Source of the DNA: Eremomyces bilateralis CBS 781.70
Taxonomy: Eukaryota; Ascomycota; Dothideomycetes; Eremomycetales; Eremomycetaceae
Direction: 5' to 3'
DNA: 64,000 nt
NCBI RefSeq assembly: GCF_010015585.1
Contig: NW_022985084.1
Coordinates: 299,345-363,344 of the forward strand
Below the pieces are notes generated by a model, which was given only the letters and a program-made list of their open reading frames with translations, was not told the DNA's origin and did no database searches. A program made the position numbers and the translations under genes. Of the stretch, positions 35,011 to 46,323 are shown one piece after another. Every line of letters begins with the position of its first letter. The first letter of the stretch is position 1.

Positions 35011-35429
35011 CTATGCCCATGCCACATCCAGAACATATGACTTCATAGCCCTGATCGCGTCGCCTTCATGCTTCTTGAGCAGTTCCGTAGCCTTAGCCTT
35101 CGGCATCTCTAGTTCATTCATCTACATGCCATCGCATCAGCGTTCGCTCGTCCAGTGCCTTGCATATCCACGCTCCGACTTACCACTAGCGTAATATCGG
35201 CCGTCTCGACCTTCACCTTCTTCGCCTCCGCATCCTCTTTCTTATCCTTGACTTCCAATGCCCTCATCGCCTGGCCGAGTGCCTCAGCGGCGTCGACATT
35301 CCGTGTAGCTCGTTCGTCCGCATCGTGGGCGTCGAGCGCTTCAAGGGCGGCGGCAGCCTTGCGGTCTTCGGCACTGCCGGGGCCAGTGGCTTGTGGCTCT
35401 TCGTCTTGTTCAGTCTCGTGGGAAGCCAT
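35011..35429 (-). CDS. HYPK-like NatA-associated UBA protein
   Basis: Two exons (35429-35184, 35121-35011) give 118 residues. The N-terminal half is acidic and Ala-rich. It is followed by VKVETADITLV and, in exon 2, MNELEMPKAKATELLKKHEG with DAIRAMKSYV, a UBA-like three-helix domain typical of HYPK and nascent-polypeptide-associated proteins. In fungi, as in Chaetomium, HYPK binds the Naa10-Naa15 N-terminal acetyltransferase (NatA) at the ribosome and controls its activity. The UBA domain is split by the 62-bp intron 35122-35183, so the domain is only visible after splicing. The relation to NAC alpha is excluded by the missing NAC domain. Confidence 0.87.
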
Positions 35430-36028
35430 TTTGACCGGAAATTATAGGGAAATGATCGCGGATGGTCTTGGAAAAGATGAGGTCGAGACATTCGCCAAAA
35501 ATGCCCGAAATGGTTTCGAGGCGCTAGTCGTTGAGTGGTCGCTGGTTATTGGTCTGTTACAGTACGGTATTAAAACTAGTTTTAAAACGGCTGATGGAAA
35601 TCGAAGGTCGATGAATCAGATGGATTTGCATCGCCTGAGAGAATCATGAATATTACATCTCAACATCTTTAATAAATAGAACAATTGCAAGGAATCTTGA
35701 TGGGTTTTAATCCGTTCATGCTACGAGAGACATTCTAAGAGACAACCCTCCGAACCAAGTATCGGTAGGACCTATATGTACCTTGTCTCCTTCCTCAATT
35801 CAGGTCTCCCAGATCCGCCTCCCTTGCCCTGTCCGCATTTTGGTATCAAAAATATTCCATGAGTCACAAGGAATTCTATCGTCTCCATATTAGACACATA
35901 TTAGACATATGATCGCCTAATCGCTTGGATCCTTTACCAACAAATCAAATTTCAAGAATTGTATTCGAACCACTCAACCCCCCTACCGCTTCTCTTTCCC
36001 CATCGTCACTATATTTCTCGATTTTGCC
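35430..36028. other. Divergent promoter region of the HYPK-like and DAHP synthase genes
   Basis: About 600 bp. The 35155-35649 frame on + is mostly antisense to the HYPK-like gene. No gene is supported. Confidence 0.5.
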
Positions 36029-37552
36029 ATGTCGAATCAGGCGAACGTTTCCCAGAACCAGTGGTCCCCATCATGTAAGTCAACTCGCGCTATCCTCACC
36101 TGAGTTCCAGTGCTAACCCGCGCTGAATAGCATGGCGATTGAAGCCCATCAAACAAGAGGTGGTTTACGAAGACAGCAAGGCAGTTGAGGCTGCTATTTC
36201 GAAGCTCCAGACCCTCCCTCCATTGGTGACACCGACGGAAATCGTCCGACTAAAGTCGAGCCTTCGAGATGTTGCGCTCGGCAAAGCCTTCCTTCTTCAA
36301 GGTGGCGATTGTGCCGAACTCTTTTCTTACTGCGAGGAGGGTGCGATTGACTCGAAAATCAAGCTCATCCTCCAGATGAGCTTGGTCTTAATTTGGGGAG
36401 CAAACAAACCTGTGGTTCGAATAGCTCGAATGGCTGGGCAGTATGCGAAGCCAAGGTCGAGCCCCGTCGAAAAGGTGGATGGAAAGGAAATCCCGTCGTT
36501 CAGAGGAGATATCTTGAATGGATATTCACCCGAAGACAGGAGAATTGACCCGGAGCGACTTGTCAGCGCCTACCACCATTCCGCCGCTACGTTGAATTAC
36601 ACGCGAGCACAGCTAGGATCCGGTATGGCAGACCTACACAACTCGCTGGACTGGGAACTTGGCCATGTGAAAGACAAGGAATTACAAGCGAAGTACCAGC
36701 GGATCGTCTCAAGCATCACCGACTCCTTGCGATTCATGCGAACTGTTGGTGCCGACACCGCCGGCCAGTTGCAGACGGTTGACCTATTCACCAGCCATGA
36801 GGCCCTAGTCTTGGAGTACGAGCAGAGTTTGACAAGAAGCTTACGGCATCCCTCGCGATCGGCTACGGCCTCCGGGGACTCTACAAACTCCAACGATAAG
36901 GGCTGGTACGATACTTCTGCCCATTTTGTGTGGATTGGTGATCGCACGAGACAGTTGGATGGCGCCCATGTCGAGTTCTTTAGGGGAATCGAAAACCCGA
37001 TCGGTATCAAAGTGGGACCAACAATGGAAGCGGAAGAGCTAGTGAACCTTTTGGATATTGTGAATCCCCGGAAAGAAATCGGAAAAGTAACCTTGATCAC
37101 AAGATACGGCCAAGATAAGGTAGAGAAGATGCTCGGACAACATATCGTGGCGGTAAAGGCTACGGATCATGTCGTGGTCTGGCAATGTGATCCAATGCAC
37201 GGGTATGCGAGCAGACCAATATACCATCCTTGATGCCGTGCTAATTGATTCTAGAAACACCCGAACAACGAATACCGGAATTAAGACACGTCATTTCAGC
37301 AGCATCCTTTCCGAAGTATCATCTGCCCTACGGATTCATCGAGAGCATGGCTCGTTCCTGGGCGGCGTCCATTTGGAATTGACGGGCGATGCCGTGACCG
37401 AGTGTGTCGGAGGCAGCGAGGGATTGGCCGAAGCAGATTTAAGCCTGAACTATACCACGTTCTGCGATCCCCGGCTTAATGAGAAACAGGCATTGGAGCT
37501 TGCGTTTCTCGTTGCAGGGCATTATCGAGGAGAATCGTCAGAAGCGGCTTGA
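36029..37552 (+). CDS. Class II (plant/bacterial type) DAHP synthase
   Basis: Three exons (36029-36074, 36131-37202, 37255-37552) give 471 residues. It joins phosphoenolpyruvate and erythrose 4-phosphate to 3-deoxy-arabino-heptulosonate 7-phosphate, the entry step of the shikimate pathway. Class II marks are complete: QWSPSSWR near the N-terminus, FLLQGGDCAE with the metal-binding Cys, RIARMAGQYAKPRS, SHEALVLEYEQ, FVWIGDRTRQLDGAHVEF, GIENPIGIKVGP, VVWQCDPMHGNT (across the second intron) and GGVHLELTGDAVTECVGG, then TTFCDPRLN. Most fungi make their bulk DAHP with class I enzymes (Aro3/Aro4); class II copies are extra and sometimes tied to special metabolites. No plastid-type presequence is present. 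The acidic spacer SATASGDSTNSNDKG is a small loop insertion. Confidence 0.93.
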
Positions 37553-38142
37553 TTTCACTCAGACTGTGTGAAACAGGTTCCATTCTCACCGTCCTTGAAA
37601 TCAGGATGGGGCGTGACCTGGAGCGAGTTCTCACATCGGTTTTCAGCCCAAAGGACATTCTCCCCGAGCTACAGTACACGACTTGGCCGTACCTTAAGTA
37701 CGGAGTATCTTGGGCCAAATTACTGGAGGCTGTGTTGAGAAATCAAGAGAGATTCCTTTGTGGTGCGACGGATTCTGACAGGGTGGTGTAACTGTAGAGT
37801 ACGGTAGTGCTCGACGACAGGCTGGGTTAGCGGCGAACTGACCAGTGCCGAAACAAGTCTATAATAGGAATTGATTCTCAATACACACAAACACACCGTT
37901 CTTAAGTAGAGTTTGGCTCGAGCTTGATCTCGAGAATGAAAAGGGCATCTCAATGTCGGATATTACATACCATAAACCAAGGGCACTAAAATCACGGGTG
38001 CGATCGCTAAGAACTGGAGCTTGGATCCAGCACTTACCATAGTACTCCTGTGGTCCCTTGGGGAAATCATCATCTCCAATTTCGCAATACCAAAAAGAGA
38101 ATGAAACCTCAACGCATTCACATCTTTGTCCAACTATAAACG
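37553..38142. other. Intergenic between DAHP synthase and amidase genes
   Basis: No gene is seen. A TACGGAGTA motif lies at 37699-37707. Confidence 0.45.
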
Positions 38143-40014
38143 GTGACAATGTCTGTTTTCCCGAAGCAAATGGACACCTGGCAGGAGACTGTTGCGGTTG
38201 TCCAGCAGTATCGGGACAACAGCCTCGATATCGATCCGCCGTTGTCTGGCATACCCCTAAACCTTCCATCGAATGTTTCGGAGATCCCTCGTAAATTTCT
38301 CTCTGCTATCGAATTGGATATCACGGAAACGCCACCCGAGCACCTGTTGGAAAAGCTGGCAAGCGGTGAACTCAGTAGTGTCGCAGTCACCCAGGCATTC
38401 TTGAGGAGAGCTGCATTGGCACAACGGCTGGTTCGGACCTTTCTACCCACGACCTCTCGGGTATTTGGGCGAAAAACTGATATATCCCCAGACGAATTGC
38501 CTCACGGAGCTTCTCCCCAGGCGAGCGCTCGCCCGCGCTAAGGAGCTTGATGACCACCTTTCTCAGCATGGGAAGCCAATCGGCCCTCTCCATGGCCTTC
38601 CTGTCTCCATCAAAGAACAAATCACGCTAGCAGATCATCCCCTTAACTACTCGTACGTTTCTTGGGTTGACAATGTGCCGCGTCATTCGGCCTACCTTAT
38701 AGACCTTCTCGAGACCGCTGGGGCGGTCATCCATGCGCGTACGACGCAGCCGCAGCTCATCATGCACCTTGAATGCGCGTCAAACCTGTATGGCACAACT
38801 GTGAATCCATTCAATTGTAGCCTCACATCGGGTGGGTCTTCTGGCGGTGAAGGCGCGCTTTTAGCCTTGAAAGGAAGCGCTCTTGGGGTGGGTACCGACA
38901 TTGGCGGCTCCGTTCGAAGCCCAGCTGCGAACTGTGGAGTGTGGGCACTCAGACCTACGACGGGAAGGGTCCCGATGCTAGGGATCGATGAGGACTATAT
39001 AGGCCAGGAGGCAATCAGGGCCGTGGCAGGGCCAATGAGTACGAGTTTCGAGGGGTTAAGGTCATTCATGAGGGCAGTCCTAAGAGGAAGAAAACCAGAA
39101 CTGAAAGAGCCTGGACTGATACCGCTTGGGTGGAGGGATGATGAAGCAAAATCACATTTCTGGAGTGAAGAGAAGGGCTGGAGGCTAAAGATCGGGGTTA
39201 TGTGGGATGACGGAGTTGTCAAACCCCATCCTCCAGTTCAAAGAGCTTTAAGGGAGCTCGTGGAAGCACTCAAGGAGATTGACGGTGTTGAGATACGCGA
39301 TTGGGAACCGTACCACCACGACCAGGCGTGGTCGATCGCGGTATAACCCCTTGAGGTCAATTCTCGGTCGGTTGGCGCTGATATATTCCGACAGGCAAGC
39401 CTATACTTTCCAGATGGCGGAGCGGACGAAGAGCGTGAGTTACGAGCCTCTGGCGAACCTTGGCTCCCATTGTCTCGCTGGATTGTGAAGGACAATCCCT
39501 TCTGCAAAGAGCTAGGCATGCATGATTTGTGGGATTGGACCGCAAAGCGAGAGCAATATCGCATTAAGTATGCCTCTCGGTGGCTCGAAACAGCAACCGG
39601 GGATGATGAGCGAGGTGTACCAACTGGTATGGTTGATGTCCTGCTATGTCCGGCTGGACCAGGGGCAGCACCACCACTGGAAAATTCGAAATACTGGGGT
39701 TACCTTGCCCAGTGGAATGTGTTAGATTACCCAGCTGCTGTTTTCCCGGTCACTACTGTCGATAAAGGCGCGGACAAGAAGGACCAAAGTTACAGGCCAA
39801 GAAACGAGCAGGATGCCTTCAATCATGAACTTTGTAGGTGGATTCAATGTCTTCGCTTGCAAGACTACTGACTTTTGCAGACGAACCGGAACGATACACG
39901 GATGCTCCAGTCGGATTGCAACTGGTCGGGCGAATATATGAGGATGAGAAAGTGCTTGCTGCTTTAGATTTCATATCTTCTCGGATCCAGCTTCCGCTGA
40001 GAAAAGCTACATGA
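38143..40014 (+). CDS. Amidase-signature hydrolase (general amidase/acetamidase type)
   Basis: Four exons (38143-38430, 38492-39340, 39395-39833, 39881-40014) give 569 residues (567 if the second Met at 38149 is used). The Ser-cisSer-Lys triad of amidase-signature enzymes is visible: Lys in LPVSIKEQ, the cis-Ser in the glycine-rich SGGSSGGEGAL, and the nucleophile Ser in GVGTDIGGSVRSPA. The C-terminal part contains WGYLAQWNVLDYPAAVFPV and PVGLQLVGR, as in the fungal acetamidase group. It would hydrolyse an amide to an acid and ammonia. The first intron has a weak donor (GTTCGG) but is needed to reach TNCLTELLPRRALARAKELD. The enzyme appears complete. Its substrate is unknown. Confidence 0.9.
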
Positions 40015-40139
40015 GTACAAAACATTTCGGTCACTGCTTGATCGTTTACTACACACCTATACTTGGCAAAGGGGTTCTAGGGAAGAAGTGTACACTCAAA
40101 TAACGGTATCGAAGGGAAGAGAATGATGAATTGCATCAC

Positions 40140-41239
40140 CTATGCCGCACGCCGCTCTTTACCGCTCAGCAGATATAGGTCTGCGCGGAACTGAAGGATA
40201 GGGTCATCCGAGGGTTCGATCCCCGCGACTCTAGGAATGGGGTCTACGGCGTGGTCAGATACAAATTTGTCGATATCAAGGCAATGCCACTTACCGAAGA
40301 TTATTTTCTTCTGCGTCGCCAGCAGATCCTCCTCGACAGTCTCAAGTTTCACGGTTCCGAGCTTCACTAGCTTCCGACTCTCCGGCCATACCTCAGTGAC
40401 ATCGTTTGTCGAATCGCCCGGCTCTGCAATTTGTGCCAGCAGTTTGTATTCAACAGGGCCGGCCGCCAGCTTCTGGGGTAGTTCATCAAACAAATAACTC
40501 GGCCCTTTGCCGGCAACCTCCTCATCCTTCAAATGCTTCAAACCCTCCACCGGCTGCACCTGGTACCTCACGAAAGTCTCCTTCCCCTCTTGATCGATAA
40601 ACTTGAAAGCGTTGAGCATATAGAACGCCTCATTTGCAAAACTCTCCGGAAATGGCTTTGGGAACGTGACGAACTTGAACGCTGCCGGATGCCCCCCCAA
40701 AAACGTCTCAATCGGCTTCGGCTTACCCTCTTCCGCTGTCGCTGACGTCGCAACTGCTGTGAGGAACTCCAGAAATTCAGCGCCGGTCTTCACAGGAAAG
40801 ACGGGAGTGCTGTGGCCGATGATGTCGGTATGCTGCCGCCTGCTAGAGGCATCTGTGCCCAGATTGAAGCGGATTGCAAGGCCCCGTGGGTTGGCGTTTA
40901 GGTCAGTATCCGGGATCTCGGGGATCCCAGTGGAGGAAGAAAATCGGGCGGTGATGGGGGTGGACGGGGCGTGGAAGTGAGGGGCGGTCGTTAGGGAGGC
41001 TGCTTCAGGAGTGGGTGAGAAGGTCCCGTGGATAACCAGGCCGCGGGCATGAGCTGTCGAAGTCAAGATCAGTCTCGTCTTTTACACTCTGTTATTCATT
41101 TAAGATAGGAGAGGGGGAGCTTTAAGGAGTCAGTGGACGAACCTGGTCGAAATCCCGGATGAGGCCCAAAGACCTTATGGAACAGCCCCAGCAGCTCCTC
41201 AGCGGTCTTCAAACCAGCTTGATCATTTGAGAAGGGCAT
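40140..41239 (-). CDS. Catalase-related heme peroxidase (SrpA-like)
   Basis: Three exons (41239-41143, 41053-40295, 40243-40140) give 319 residues, much shorter than a true catalase (~500 or more) and typical of the small catalase-like peroxidases. Seen: the AHARGLVIHGTFSP segment carrying the distal His region, TARFSSSTGIPEIPD, NPRGLAIRFNL with the active-site Asn neighbourhood, a VEYKLLAQIAEPGDSTND stretch and the C-terminal DPIPRVAGIEPSDDPILQFR. The last intron (40244-40294) must be removed to restore FDPIPRV; left in, it adds 17 residues without breaking the frame. Family members bind heme and use peroxides to oxidise organic substrates. The gene is convergent with the amidase gene, 126 bp apart. 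Confidence 0.9.
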
Positions 41240-41846
41240 TTTGCTGCGATGAAATATGCTTCTGGTTATTTGTGCACTGGGTGACACTGATCGCGAGCGT
41301 CCACCCGGCCATTTATAAATTCTACCAAGATCGCATCCTGAGTATTAACAGTTGCCAATACCGGTATCGATTATCGTGTCATAGCCTTACTAGTCCACTC
41401 TTGCCTCGGGGGCTGACATGCAGCAGAAATTGATTACTGATTGCATGAGAATGAAATCCGAGTTTCCTTATTGGTCTGCCCTGCGGATGGGAGCACCGGC
41501 CCCGCATGGTTGGGAACCGGTGATGTGAGTTTGATGCCATTTAATAATCTGAATAGAAGATAGGATAGACATTTGCATGGGATTTGGAAATCGCCAAGGG
41601 CTAATCCAAACCAGAGTCACTGGTTGTTTTCAGTAGAGAGCTTCACAAGGAATTGCACCTTCGCGGGCAAACATGAGCGCGTCACTAATCAAAAGGAAGG
41701 CTGTCCGGATGCTCTCAGTCAGAAATTTTGTTTCCCAGCTTGGGAAAGTGTACATAAACCCTATCCGAATCAAGTCGATCAAGAGGGTTCATTTAACGAG
41801 AGGGACAGCCTGTCTCCATCACAGCCGTTGAGCTTCTGAATACTTA
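41240..41846. other. Intergenic, no gene seen
   Basis: Spacer between the peroxidase gene (promoter side) and the 3' end of the oxidoreductase gene. Confidence 0.5.
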
Positions 41847-43078
41847 TTAGGTATTAGTTATATCCGATATGTTTATTGGTTTCCCAAGTGTGATGGATCG
41901 CTTAATCGCCTCGCAGACAATAAGGGCACGCAGTCCATCTTCCGCAGAGCACACGGGCTTCTCCTCGCCACGCACGACGTTTACAAAGTGCTTCACCTGA
42001 AGTTTAAAAGGAACGTCTGGCTTGATAATCACGTCCTCCGCTTGGATTATGTTTGTCCAGCTTGGTCCAGCCTCGTCGTAGCTCCATCTTTTCATATCTC
42101 CGAGACTCACGCTCGCGTCACTCCCTAAGATCCGTAGAAACGCTTCCCCGGACCTTGGAATGGTCGGGTTCTCGCCGGTGCCATGCTCGAAGCTCCAGGG
42201 GCTGGTGACGGCATCACTGAGTATAAAAGTCCCAACCACTCCACTCGCAAACCGCAAAATTATTGCGGCGCCTTCTTCGGCTTCAAAGTTTCGCTGGTTG
42301 ATCGTTCCTTCAGCGTGCACGCGGATGATGGGACCAAGCAGGTATTGTAGGATATCGACTTCGTGAATAAGATTGATGAGAATGACACCCCCTGAAGCGG
42401 CATATCGGCGCCAGGTGGTGGGTTCTTCAAAGTACGATGCCGGCTTGAAAACACCCCAGATACCACAGATAGCAATTACCCGGCCAAGAGATTTGGCTTC
42501 CAGGAGGGATTTGGCAGCTCGGACGTAAGGGTTGAAGCGACGATGATGACCAACAAGAAGATGGAGGTTTTGGCGCGCTGGTCGTGAGATCTGTAATATC
42601 TTAGTGCCTGGAGTTGCTGAACTATCCTCACCGCGGCGGACCGATCCAATTCCGTGCCACCCTATTTCCACACCTCCCGCCGTCGAGAACTTACCAACTT
42701 TTGCCCGCTCACAATATCGGTCGAAATCGGCTTTTCAACCAGCACATGTATTCCATGATCTAGTAACTCTTCGGAAAGTGCGACATGTGTATGGTTGGGT
42801 GTACACACAATGGCTGCATCCGGTCGATCATTAGAGTTGATCAAGTTTCTTATAGTTCGATATAGCGGTACGCCCAATCGGACTGCAACAGCTTCGGCTG
42901 CCGGGCTCGGATCGACGATGCATGTTAGCTCTGCCTCATCCTCCTCTTGAACGGCTTGTGCATGACGAGGGCCGATCAGCCCGGTGCCGATGATGGCTAT
43001 TTTGATCTTGGGACATGACATTGCAATGGTCTTGATATAAGGATCCGAGTTCGGCTTCGTAGTATCGGACGAAATCAT
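41847..43078 (-). CDS. Gfo/Idh/MocA family NAD(P)-dependent oxidoreductase
   Basis: Two exons (43078-42695, 42590-41847) give 375 residues; an in-frame ATG at 43021 (MSCPKIK) would give 356 and sits closer to the usual family start. The N-terminal Rossmann fold is KIAIIGTGLIGPRHAQA, then IVCTPNHTHVALSEEL and the family hallmark VLVEKPIS. The second exon gives LLVGHHRRFNPYVRAAK, GGVILINLIHEVDILQYLLG with the catalytic His region, and a C-terminal beta-sheet domain. Members oxidise or reduce hydroxyl groups of sugars, inositols and related ring compounds. The 104-bp intron 42591-42694 is longer than most in this window. The substrate cannot be told from sequence. Confidence 0.88.
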
Positions 43079-44022
43079 GAGCGTCCTTCAGATCGAGTGA
43101 TAGGAGATTGACACAATAGAGAGATCTGCAATGATTGACTATCGGAGCCCCCAACGGTCGCGAGCGGCTATGGTATCACCGTCGAGGCTCGAGAGTACAT
43201 CATATTTTGCTGCCACTATTTGGACTTGAATAGAAATTGCGCGACTCAGACTAAAATACAAAGAAATGCCGAGTTTGGTACCGTTATTCACCATCGGGAA
43301 AACCTTACTCCAACAATCCTTAGCTCGAAATTAGACTAACTAACAATCATCGACTTTAGATCTTCATGATTTCAGGAAGTCACACGAGATACGCTCATAT
43401 GCTGGCTGGTAGAACAGGTTCCAATTCCCCGGACAAGCGGCACTCCATACCGTATAATACAGCCCCTCGTAGGCCACAAAGCTTGCGACATGGGAGTTGA
43501 TGTTGATAATGAATGACATTTGGATTTTTGTCTTACTGAAGGAAGAAAGACACGAGAAGTCTTAGAAATAGCCGTGGAAGCACGTGATGGGTACATCTCC
43601 AGTGTCAACAACGTTGACCCATCAAGTTATCAAGCCCTCTTCATGTATTAATACAAATAATGATTTCGCTTTAACATTGGACTTGACAAGGTCTCCTCCC
43701 GATCACTGTCATACGGGTTAGAACCAACTCCACTGCGGGGTCTGCAAATATATTAGGTGATTAGGTCATGGTTTGCTGCGTGATGCCCTGTCGTTGGGCA
43801 AGGGAGCATCCGATGTGAACTTCCTTGGTGCTGTCCCGCACCATTGAGGACTGCATTGTTCCCCTTCATTGTCAAAGGGTCATTCTTTTCGTCTGGATTA
43901 TCAGAGCAAGAGCTCATACTGCGCATCCATTACTTTTTCCAGACTAATCGCGAGCAAACTACCCGGTTGGGCGTTCTTGATATTGGAATATCAAACATCC
44001 TCGTCCCCTCAAATGGTCAGTA
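43079..44022. other. Divergent promoter region
   Basis: About 940 bp between the oxidoreductase and sulfurtransferase genes. No gene is seen. Confidence 0.45.
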
Positions 44023-45089
44023 ATGGTTCTCACAACTAAGAGCCGTCTAGCTCTTCGAGCCTGGAACGTGGGATTTGTGACGCGGCGTACGATCGCCCAG
44101 TATGCCCTACCACGATATTTAGTCACCCCCGACGAACTACACACCGCGTTACAGAAGAACGTCCCGACACGCATCTCGACGGCACCACGCATCATCCCCC
44201 TCTGCGCAAGCTGGTTCCTCCCCAACGACCCCGAGAAGCGGACCGGGCATTCGACCTTTATAACGTCCCGTATCCCTCAATCCCGATTCTTCGACCTGGA
44301 TGCGATCAAGGACCGTCAGTCGCCGTATCCGCACATGCTACCGACACCAACCGCCTTCGCGGATGCGATGGGAAAGTTGGGCATACGTCGCGATGATTCG
44401 TTAGTAGTGTACGACACCAAAGAGCTGGGAATCTTCTCCGCGCCTCGCGTCGCGTGGACATTACGGGTTTTTGGCCATTCCAATGTGCACATTCTGAACA
44501 ACTTTCGGCTCTGGGTTGAATTGGGATACCCACTGGATAAGGGAGAACCGGCACCCGTGGATGAGACGGACTATCGCCCGGTACCAGATCTGGATGCCAG
44601 CAAGGTCGCCACGTTCGAGGAAATTCACGAGCGGATTCTGGAAAAAGGCAAGGAAGGGGCAGAGGAAGTGCAGATTCTTGACGCTCGAAGCACGGGACGG
44701 TGGGAAGGGAAGGACCCAGAGCCCCGCGAAGGTATGTCTTGAATGGGTGAACTTAGGTCTCCAAGTCTAGTGCACTGAACCGTTTCCTAGGCCTCTCCTC
44801 TGGCCACATCCCCCGATCATCCTCCATCCCCTTTTCATCCGTCTTGGATCCGACGACCAAGACGTTCTTACCCTCTTCGGAGCTTCGAGCGCTATTCAAA
44901 GAAAAGGGCGTTGACCCTTCAAAGGCCATTATCAACAGTTGCGGGACTGGCGTGAGCGCTGCCGTTCTGGATGCTGCCTTGGCAGAAGCCGGCTTTGCGG
45001 ATGAGGGAAGACGTCTCTATGATGGCAGCTGGACAGAATGGGCACAGAGGGTGAAACCGGAAGAGAACTTAATTCACAAGAAAGCTTGA
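44023..45089 (+). CDS. tum1: 3-mercaptopyruvate/thiosulfate sulfurtransferase (two rhodanese domains)
   Basis: Two exons (44023-44731, 44791-45089) give 335 residues. The first ~25 residues (TTKSRLALRAWNVGFVTRRT) are basic and amphipathic, as in a mitochondrial presequence. Two rhodanese domains follow. The first contains HSTFITSRIPQSRFFDLD and the non-catalytic VVYDTKELGIFSAPRVAWTL; the second has DARSTGRWEG, GHIPRSSSIPF and the active-site loop NSCGTGVSAAVLDAAL with the persulfide-forming Cys. Yeast Tum1 passes sulfur to Uba4 for tRNA thiolation and makes H2S from mercaptopyruvate. The C-terminal YDGSWTEWAQR is conserved in the family. Confidence 0.93.
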
Positions 45090-45479
45090 AAGCGGCAGAG
45101 GATGTTCTGGTGCCTTGTTTGTTTCCATGCCACGCTATCCAGCAGACTCTACGATTGTGTGATACCCCAGTCTCGTTTGTTGTGTATGGACTGTCCATAA
45201 TACTATACCTTATGATCGCTTTCAAATAGTACATACTGTATGTACCTGGAGTTTCCATATGATATGTCTGCTCGAAGTTACTTGGCGTACCATAAGGGGC
45301 CGTGCCGTATCCATATGACGTGAATCGGTCTTGCAATTTGTTCCGTACCAACGTGCTCCTCTGGCCAACTACAACCCTCCTATAAAAACACAACGTCACA
45401 CTGCGGGGCACCGATCAACATAATTCTGCAACATCCAAACAACTGAACGCAAGACTACATTTTCTCACAGAAGTCCATC
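45090..45479. other. Intergenic between tandem genes
   Basis: The 3' UTR of the sulfurtransferase gene and the promoter of nudC. No gene is seen. Confidence 0.5.
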
Positions 45480-46112
45480 ATGGCAGATCTCAGTCCGGCC
45501 GAGCAAGAAAAGGTCGACCAGGAGCTCCAGGCCAAACAATTCGCGGAGCAGGCCGCATTACCATACAAATGGACGCAAACGATCAAAGACGTCGATGTCA
45601 CCGCACAAGTCCCCGCCAACATGCGAGGAAAAGACTTTGATGTCAAGATCACCAAGACCAAATTACGGGTCGGATTGAAGGGTCAGGAACCGATTATCGA
45701 CGTACGTTGAAACGGATTCGATTGGTGTCGCGCAAGAACGCTGGCTGATCCGCCGCATTATCAGGGCGACCTCCCCCACCCCATCCACGTTGACGAGTCG
45801 ACATGGACCCTCGAATCGACGAAGGACGGCAAGGAGATCAGCATCCACCTAGATAAGGTCAACAAGATGGAATGGTGGGCGCACGTCATCACCTCTGCGC
45901 CGAAGATCGACACGACCAAGATCCAGCCGGAGAACAGCAACCTGGGCGACCTCGACGGGGAGACGCGGCAGATGGTCGAGAAGATGATGTTCGATCAGCG
46001 GCAGAAGGAGATGGGGAAGCCGACGTCGGACGAGATCAAGAAGACGGAGATTTTGGAGAAGTTTAAGAAGGAGCATCCGGAGATGGATTTCTCGAATGCG
46101 AAGCTGGGATGA
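45480..46112 (+). CDS. nudC: Nuclear distribution protein NudC (CS domain)
   Basis: Two exons (45480-45701, 45765-46112) give 189 residues, the length of Aspergillus NudC rather than the longer animal protein. The CS/p23-like domain spans residues ~25-115: [36 protein letters not shown], then [20 protein letters not shown] and [16 protein letters not shown]. The C-terminal helical tail ([33 protein letters not shown]) is the NudC-specific part. NudC acts as an HSP90 co-chaperone supporting dynein regulators (NudF/LIS1) in nuclear migration and hyphal growth. The gene is convergent with the AspRS gene, with only 211 bp between stops. Confidence 0.96.
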
Positions 46113-46323
46113 TTAGAACTGGTCGAACGCGAGATTGGTTGCAGAACATGGCCTTAAGCTAGAAGCCAGAGGACAGAGCTCACGGGTCGAGGATAAGAGG
46201 AAAGCATGCTTCAGAAGAGGTGTTTGTAAGTATATATACAGTATCAGACAAATCGAGCAGAGAGACGACCTGTTCCCGATGGCCCTGGGATTACACGTTT
46301 TACGCCGTCTAAGAGTCTCCCTA

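Noticed and set aside
36029-43078. A complete secondary-metabolite gene cluster
   Set aside because: No synthase backbone gene, cytochrome P450, dedicated transporter or cluster regulator is present; the genes also face mixed directions.
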